Positions 6,548 to 10,388 of a stretch of 10,388 nucleotides of DNA are shown one piece after another. Positions within the stretch are counted from its first letter, which is position 1; every line of letters begins with the position of its first letter. The notes below the pieces were generated by a model, which had not been told where the DNA came from, ran no database searches, and was given only the letters and a program-made list of their open reading frames with translations. Made by a program: the position numbers and the translations under genes. Origin of the DNA: Clostridia bacterium (GTDB lineage Bacteria > Bacillota > Clostridia > Saccharofermentanales > UBA5734); contig JAGPFK010000022.1 of the NCBI GenBank assembly GCA_018056585.1, forward strand, positions 1-10,388, written 5' to 3'.

Positions 6548-7948
6548 ATGACCTATATGGACAAAGATTTCCTTTTATATTCTGAGACAGCCAAAAAATT
6601 GTATCATGAATATGCCGCCTCTCAGCCAATTTGCGATTTCCACTGCCACATTGACGCGTCGGTTCTTTCAAAAAACCAGCCCTTCCGGGATCTGACCGAT
6701 ATCTGGCTCGGTGGAGATCACTATAAATGGCGCGCAATGCGCCAGGCGGGCATTCCTGAATGTCTGATCACAGGCGACGCGGATCCCAAGGACAAATTGA
6801 TGGCCTGGGCCGATGTTGTACCGGATTTAATCGGAAATCCTCTCTATCATTGGACACATCTTGAGCTGCAGCGTTACTTTCAGATCAATCGGACGCTTAA
6901 CCCCAAAAGCGCGAAAGACATCTGGGAGACGGCCAATGCATGTTTGAAACAGCCCTCCTTTTTGCCGATCCAGCTGCTTTTGCGCATGAATGTGAAAATC
7001 CTCTGCACAACAGATGACCCCATTTCCACACTCAGTGACCACGAAGCTCTGGCCGGCCGAACCGATGATATGAAGGTCATCCCGGCCAGCCGCCCGGATC
7101 GCTATTTGCGGTTGCTCAGCCCAACTTACAAGGAAGCTGTCGACGAACTGGCCGATTCTGTCAAGCCGGGCGGATGCAAAATTGAATCGCTCGACGATTT
7201 GGCTTATGCGCTTCAGTCCCGAGCCCGTTATTTCCACGCGCATGGCTGCCGGCTGTCGGACCACGCGCTTGATTGCATGCCGCAAAAGCCGGAAAGCCGG
7301 GCTGCGGCAGATGCGCTTTTCAAAAAGCGTTTGAGGGGCCAGGAATTAACACCCGAGGAAGCGGCAAAGGTTCAGTTCGTCATTTTAACCGACCTTGCTT
7401 CCATTTATGATGAACTGGGATGGACTTGGCAGCTGCATATGGGCGCCTTACGCAATACCAGCCGCCGCGCATTCGAACGGTTGGGACCGGATACCGGTTT
7501 TGATGCCATTTTAGACGAGCCGATCGCGTTGCCGCTTGCCACTCTGCTGAATGCTTGTGAAGAGAACAATCACTTGCCGCGGACTTTGTTGTATTCACTC
7601 AACGCCAACGACAACATGATTCTGACAACCCTTGCCAGCACATTCGTCCGCGACGGAGAGCCGGCATGGGTCACACAAGGGCCGGCCTGGTGGTTCCATG
7701 ATCAAAAAGACGGCATAGAATGCCATTTAAAGCAATACAGCCAAATCGGCATCCTTTCTAACTTTGTCGGGATGACCACCGATTCCCGAAGTCTTCTGTC
7801 TTACACACGGCATGAATATTTCAGGCGCATATTCTGTAATCAGATCGGCGCCTTGGTTGAATCGGGCGAATACCCGGCAGACTGGCCGGTCCTGTCTCGT
7901 TTGGTCAAGCGGGTCTGCTTTGAGAATGCCGCCTCGCTGTTTGCCTAA
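6548..7948 (+). CDS. uxaC: Uronate isomerase (glucuronate/galacturonate isomerase, EC 5.3.1.12)
   Basis: UxaC interconverts D-glucuronate with D-fructuronate and D-galacturonate with D-tagaturonate in the cytoplasm, the first step of hexuronate breakdown. The 466-residue protein has the usual family length (about 470). CDFHCHID (29-36) supplies the HxH metal-binding pair H32/H34 of this amidohydrolase-superfamily TIM barrel; QLHMGALRNTSRR, LNANDNMILTTL, GPAWWFHDQKDG and FVGMTTDSRSLLSYTRHEYFRR are well-conserved UxaC blocks in the correct order. The ATG at 6548 follows GAGGG (6536-6540) by seven bases; a second ATG three codons in is less well spaced. It is divergent from the operon to its left, sharing the 142-bp control region, so joint regulation by the LacI-type protein is likely. 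The usual downstream partners (uxuA, uxuB or uxaA, uxaB, and kdgK) are not in the window. Identification is firm. Confidence 0.97.
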   Translation: MTYMDKDFLLYSETAKKLYHEYAASQPICDFHCHIDASVLSKNQPFRDLTDIWLGGDHYKWRAMRQAGIPECLITGDADPKDKLMAWADVVPDLIGNPLYHWTHLELQRYFQINRTLNPKSAKDIWETANACLKQPSFLPIQLLLRMNVKILCTTDDPISTLSDHEALAGRTDDMKVIPASRPDRYLRLLSPTYKEAVDELADSVKPGGCKIESLDDLAYALQSRARYFHAHGCRLSDHALDCMPQKPESRAAADALFKKRLRGQELTPEEAAKVQFVILTDLASIYDELGWTWQLHMGALRNTSRRAFERLGPDTGFDAILDEPIALPLATLLNACEENNHLPRTLLYSLNANDNMILTTLASTFVRDGEPAWVTQGPAWWFHDQKDGIECHLKQYSQIGILSNFVGMTTDSRSLLSYTRHEYFRRIFCNQIGALVESGEYPADWPVLSRLVKRVCFENAASLFA

Positions 7949-7955
7949 AGAAAGA

Positions 7956-9338
7956 TCAGTGCCACACGACTTTCCGGAACCAAGCATCCGTCTGCACACG
8001 CCTGACAAAAAAGATGGAGCGCACCAGCCAATCCACATACATGGCAATCCAGATGCCCAGCACCCCCCAAGGCAAAAAGCAAGAAAAAACATAGCCTAAC
8101 ACAATACGCACCAGCCACATACTCGCCATTGACACCCATAGGGTGTACCGGATATCACCCGCGCCGCGCAGGCCGGCTGGCGCAATAAAGGCCGTGGACC
8201 ACGTAAAGGGTTGCACAATGAGGGCAGACAGGATGATCTTTGATACCAGACGCGCAATATTTGCATCCTGCGTATAAAGGGAAATGATGCTGTCCTTGAC
8301 CAAAAGCATGATGAGGCTTGTGAGGCCGGTAGCGACAGAGGAAATCAGAATCAAAAAGTTTAGTTGCTTTCTGGCCTCTTTGAGATGCCCGGCCCCCACT
8401 TGCTGACCAACGAGGGTTGTTGCGGCAATAGACAAGGCGTTGCCAGGGACTGTCATCAGTGAATTCACAGAATTGGAAATGGTGTTTGCGGCGATAGCGG
8501 CTGTCCCCAGCTTAACGATAAACGTTTGTGTGATTAAGCGGCCACCCTGAAACATGACCTGTTCCGCACCGGCCGGGATGCCCAGCCTGAGGATCTCACG
8601 AAGAAGCGGTCCGCTTGGTTTAAAAAGTTGGTTATCCATCAGGCGAATGCATTTGGATCCGCGCAGAAGCGGGATCCATGTTAAAATCATGCCAAATGTT
8701 CTGGCAGCGGTCAGCCCGGCCGCGGCGCCCCTGACACCAAAAGAAGGCAATCTGAGAGTCAAGAATCCCCATGATAAATCAAGGCCGTAGATCAGAATAT
8801 AGCTCAGCAACACATTCATGGCATTCATAAGGATGGAGATCAGCATGGGGGTTCTTGTATCGCCGGCACCTCTCAGAATTCCAAAAGCCGCACTGGTCAT
8901 GGCAATCGGAATGTAGGACCAAAGGACAATATCCAGATATAAAAAAGCATCTTGCAGAACAACGGGCTCGGCATCTCCGTACAAGGTCAGAACAATGGGC
9001 GATTTAAAAAGAAAAATCAAAAGCGAGATACCGGCTGAAATAAAAAACGTCGATACAAGCGCCTGAGCGGCCGCCTGATTTGCTTTGGCCGGGTTTTCAT
9101 GGCCTACGCACTGGGCAACCGCAACCGTACCGCCAATCGCAAGCGCACTGAACAAAGAAATCATCATGTTGTTGATGGTATCGATCATGCCGATGGCAGA
9201 AATGGCCTCTTTACCCATGTTGGAAGCCAGCATGATGTTGATCACACCCATAATGACCGTGAAAAACTGCTCAATCAAAACAGGAAAAGCCAGATTACCA
9301 ACCGTTCTGGTCAGTCGTTTGATTTCTGTTTGATCCAC
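7956..9338 (-). CDS. MATE-family multidrug/toxin efflux transporter
   Basis: A 460-residue, strongly hydrophobic protein with about twelve membrane segments arranged as two homologous six-helix halves, standard MATE length and layout. The first helix follows a short polar N-terminus (VGNLAFPVLIEQFFTVIMGV). The repeat-associated signature appears in both halves: LRGAGDTRTPMLIS in the middle of the first half and LRGAGDIRYTLWVS near the end of the second. MATE pumps sit in the cytoplasmic membrane and export cationic drugs, dyes or metabolites in exchange for Na+ or H+; the substrate cannot be assigned. The start is GTG at 9336-9338 with GGAGG seven bases upstream; a nearby ATG upstream is out of frame. 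The gene converges on uxaC, with only seven bases between stop codons. There is no evident functional link to uronate metabolism, although export of a toxic aglycone is conceivable. Confidence 0.94.
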   Translation of the reverse strand: MDQTEIKRLTRTVGNLAFPVLIEQFFTVIMGVINIMLASNMGKEAISAIGMIDTINNMMISLFSALAIGGTVAVAQCVGHENPAKANQAAAQALVSTFFISAGISLLIFLFKSPIVLTLYGDAEPVVLQDAFLYLDIVLWSYIPIAMTSAAFGILRGAGDTRTPMLISILMNAMNVLLSYILIYGLDLSWGFLTLRLPSFGVRGAAAGLTAARTFGMILTWIPLLRGSKCIRLMDNQLFKPSGPLLREILRLGIPAGAEQVMFQGGRLITQTFIVKLGTAAIAANTISNSVNSLMTVPGNALSIAATTLVGQQVGAGHLKEARKQLNFLILISSVATGLTSLIMLLVKDSIISLYTQDANIARLVSKIILSALIVQPFTWSTAFIAPAGLRGAGDIRYTLWVSMASMWLVRIVLGYVFSCFLPWGVLGIWIAMYVDWLVRSIFFVRRVQTDAWFRKVVWH

Positions 9339-9389
9339 TTGCTTCCTCCATAAATCGGCCGCGATGAGCAGACATCCTGGACGCTGTCG

Positions 9390-9398
9390 ATTATATCA
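9390..9398 (-). promoter_or_regulatory. Extended -10 promoter of the MATE gene
   Basis: The minus strand reads TGATATAAT, an extended -10 with a perfect TATAAT box at 9390-9395. Seventeen bases upstream lies TTTATG, a weak -35. Transcription would begin near 9383, leaving a leader of about 45 bases before the GTG start. Seen directly; use is inferred. Confidence 0.6.
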
Positions 9399-9498
9399 CG
9401 AGCAAAAGCCATCATAAAGAAAGCCCCTGATCTGTCCTGCTTTTTTTCGGATTTTTCAGGGATTCAGCCGATCCGGCGGCAAAGCGGATTCAGGTTCA

Positions 9499-9507
9499 TG
9501 ATATAAT
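9499..9507 (+). promoter_or_regulatory. Extended -10 promoter of the nucleoside phosphorylase gene
   Basis: TGATATAAT (9499-9507) contains a perfect TATAAT box (9502-9507) preceded by the extended TG motif. The position 17 bases upstream (GCAAAG) is a poor -35, consistent with an extended -10 promoter. Predicted start near 9514, leader about 30 bases. The rest of the 206-bp gap (9339-9544) holds the oppositely oriented MATE promoter and an 8-bp direct repeat but no gene. Confidence 0.6.
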
Positions 9508-9544
9508 GAGAAACAAGTGATCAGGAAAGAGCAGGTGACAATGA

Positions 9545-10388
9545 ATGAATCCTGTGGATTTGATTATCAAAAAAAGAGATGGCGGCTCACTGACGACAGA
9601 CGAGATGAATTTCTTTGTACAGGGTGCCGCTCAGGATACATGGCCTGACTATCAGATTGCCGCCATGCTCATGGCGATGTTTCTGCGCGGTTTAAATGAA
9701 AAAGAAACGACAGACATGACGCTTGCCATGGTTTTGTCAGGGGATCAGCTTGACCTGTCTGCCATACCCGGCATCAAAGTGGACAAACACAGCACCGGCG
9801 GTGTGGCGGATACAACCACCCTGGTCCTGGCTCCGCTGGTTTCGGCCTGCGGCGTACCTGTGGTTAAAATTTCAGGCCGGAGCCTCGGGTTTACGGGCGG
9901 CACCATTGATAAGCTGGAATCCATTCCCGGGTTTCGTGTTTCGCTTGATATCGATGAGGCCATTGCACTGGTCCGGCGCCACGGGCTGGTCATCTTGTCG
10001 CAGACAGACCGCTTGACGCCGGCAGACCGAAAGCTCTATGCCTTAAGAGATGTGACCGGCACCGTTGAGAGCATCCCATTGATTGCAGCCAGTATCATGA
10101 GTAAAAAGATCGCGGCCGGAGCCGATGCCATTGTTCTCGATGTCAAATGCGGCAGCGGTGCCTTCATGAAAAATCCAGATGAAGCGCGGGATCTGGCACG
10201 CGTCATGATTGCCATCGGCAAAAACGTTAAAAAGCGTGTTGCCGCTGTAATCAGCAGCATGAACCAGCCTTTGGGCCATTGTATTGGGAACACGCTCGAA
10301 GTTCTCGAAGCCATATCCGTCCTCAAAGGCGAAGCCGGCGGCGATCTGCTTCAAGTTGTGATGGCGCTGGGCACAGAAATGCTGATAG
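9545..10388 (+). CDS. pdp: Pyrimidine-nucleoside phosphorylase, 3' end missing
   Basis: The first 281 of about 430 residues are present; the gene runs off the right edge. It phosphorolyses uridine, thymidine and deoxyuridine to the base and (deoxy)ribose 1-phosphate for nucleoside salvage in the cytoplasm. MNPVDLIIKKRDGG is the family opening. KHSTGG (81-86), KISGRSLGFTGGT (108-120), the substrate residues R168 and K187 (MSKK) and the segment LDVKCGSGAFMKN are all in place, at the residue numbers known for Bacillus-type enzymes. The usual GVGDK/V reads GVADT, and MDQPLG-type reads MNQPLG; neither change removes a known catalytic residue. The start is ATG 9545-9547, with AGGTGA at 9533-9538; an ATG four bases earlier is in another frame that soon stops. 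The neighbouring MATE gene is divergent. Often such genes lead a deo/cdd salvage operon, which would lie beyond the window. Confidence 0.95.
   Translation, partial: MNPVDLIIKKRDGGSLTTDEMNFFVQGAAQDTWPDYQIAAMLMAMFLRGLNEKETTDMTLAMVLSGDQLDLSAIPGIKVDKHSTGGVADTTTLVLAPLVSACGVPVVKISGRSLGFTGGTIDKLESIPGFRVSLDIDEAIALVRRHGLVILSQTDRLTPADRKLYALRDVTGTVESIPLIAASIMSKKIAAGADAIVLDVKCGSGAFMKNPDEARDLARVMIAIGKNVKKRVAAVISSMNQPLGHCIGNTLEVLEAISVLKGEAGGDLLQVVMALGTEMLI

Noticed and set aside
6827..7285. 152-codon open frame on the minus strand
   Set aside because: It lies antisense to the conserved core of uxaC, has no recognisable domain, and reflects codon composition of the real gene.
9425..9477. Possible terminator: CCCTGA/TCAGGG inverted repeat and GCCG-ATC-CGGC hairpin
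   Set aside because: The first has a 25-base loop with its T-run inside the loop, the second has a four-base-pair stem without a T-tract; and this region lies between two divergent genes where no transcript needs to end.

Overview
The window looks like a piece of a Bacillota chromosome (Clostridia or Erysipelotrichia-like, probably a carbohydrate-fermenting gut or sediment anaerobe). This is inferred from strong AGGAGG-type ribosome sites, extended -10 promoters (TGATATAAT, TGATACAAT), a Gram-positive-type pyrimidine nucleoside phosphorylase, intermediate base composition, and sugar-acid and flavin/Fe-S redox enzymes. The organism cannot be named from the sequence alone.

Region 1 (1-6405, minus strand) is one compact operon read leftward. 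In order of transcription it encodes an old-yellow-enzyme-family oxidoreductase with an Fe-S cysteine cluster, a LacI-family repressor, a short-chain dehydrogenase, a large FAD flavoprotein of the SdhA/NadB fold, a xylose-isomerase-like TIM-barrel protein, and a Gfo/Idh/MocA dehydrogenase cut off by the left window edge. Three junctions overlap by 4 to 8 bases and the other two gaps are 11 and 25 bases, so the genes are almost certainly co-transcribed and partly translationally coupled.

Region 2 (6406-6547) is a divergent control region. It has a good leftward promoter for the operon, an extended -10 promoter for uxaC on the right, and between them two overlapping LacI-type operator-like palindromes contained in a perfect 8-bp inverted repeat.

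Region 3 (6548-7948, plus strand) is uxaC, uronate isomerase, the one gene whose biochemistry is firmly recognised. Sharing a control region with the operon points to glucuronate/galacturonate or a uronic-acid-containing glycoside as the substrate class. The operon enzymes could oxidise, rearrange and reduce such a compound before or alongside the isomerase step, but their substrates are unknown. No transporter for the substrate, no glycoside hydrolase and no uxuA/kdgK are in the window.

Region 4 (7956-10388) holds unrelated functions: a MATE-family efflux pump on the minus strand, convergent with uxaC with only 7 bases between stop codons, and a divergently transcribed pyrimidine nucleoside phosphorylase cut off by the right edge. 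The 206-bp gap between them carries a promoter for each. No RNA genes, CRISPR arrays, insertion sequences or phage genes were seen, and no gene-free stretch exceeds 300 bases.
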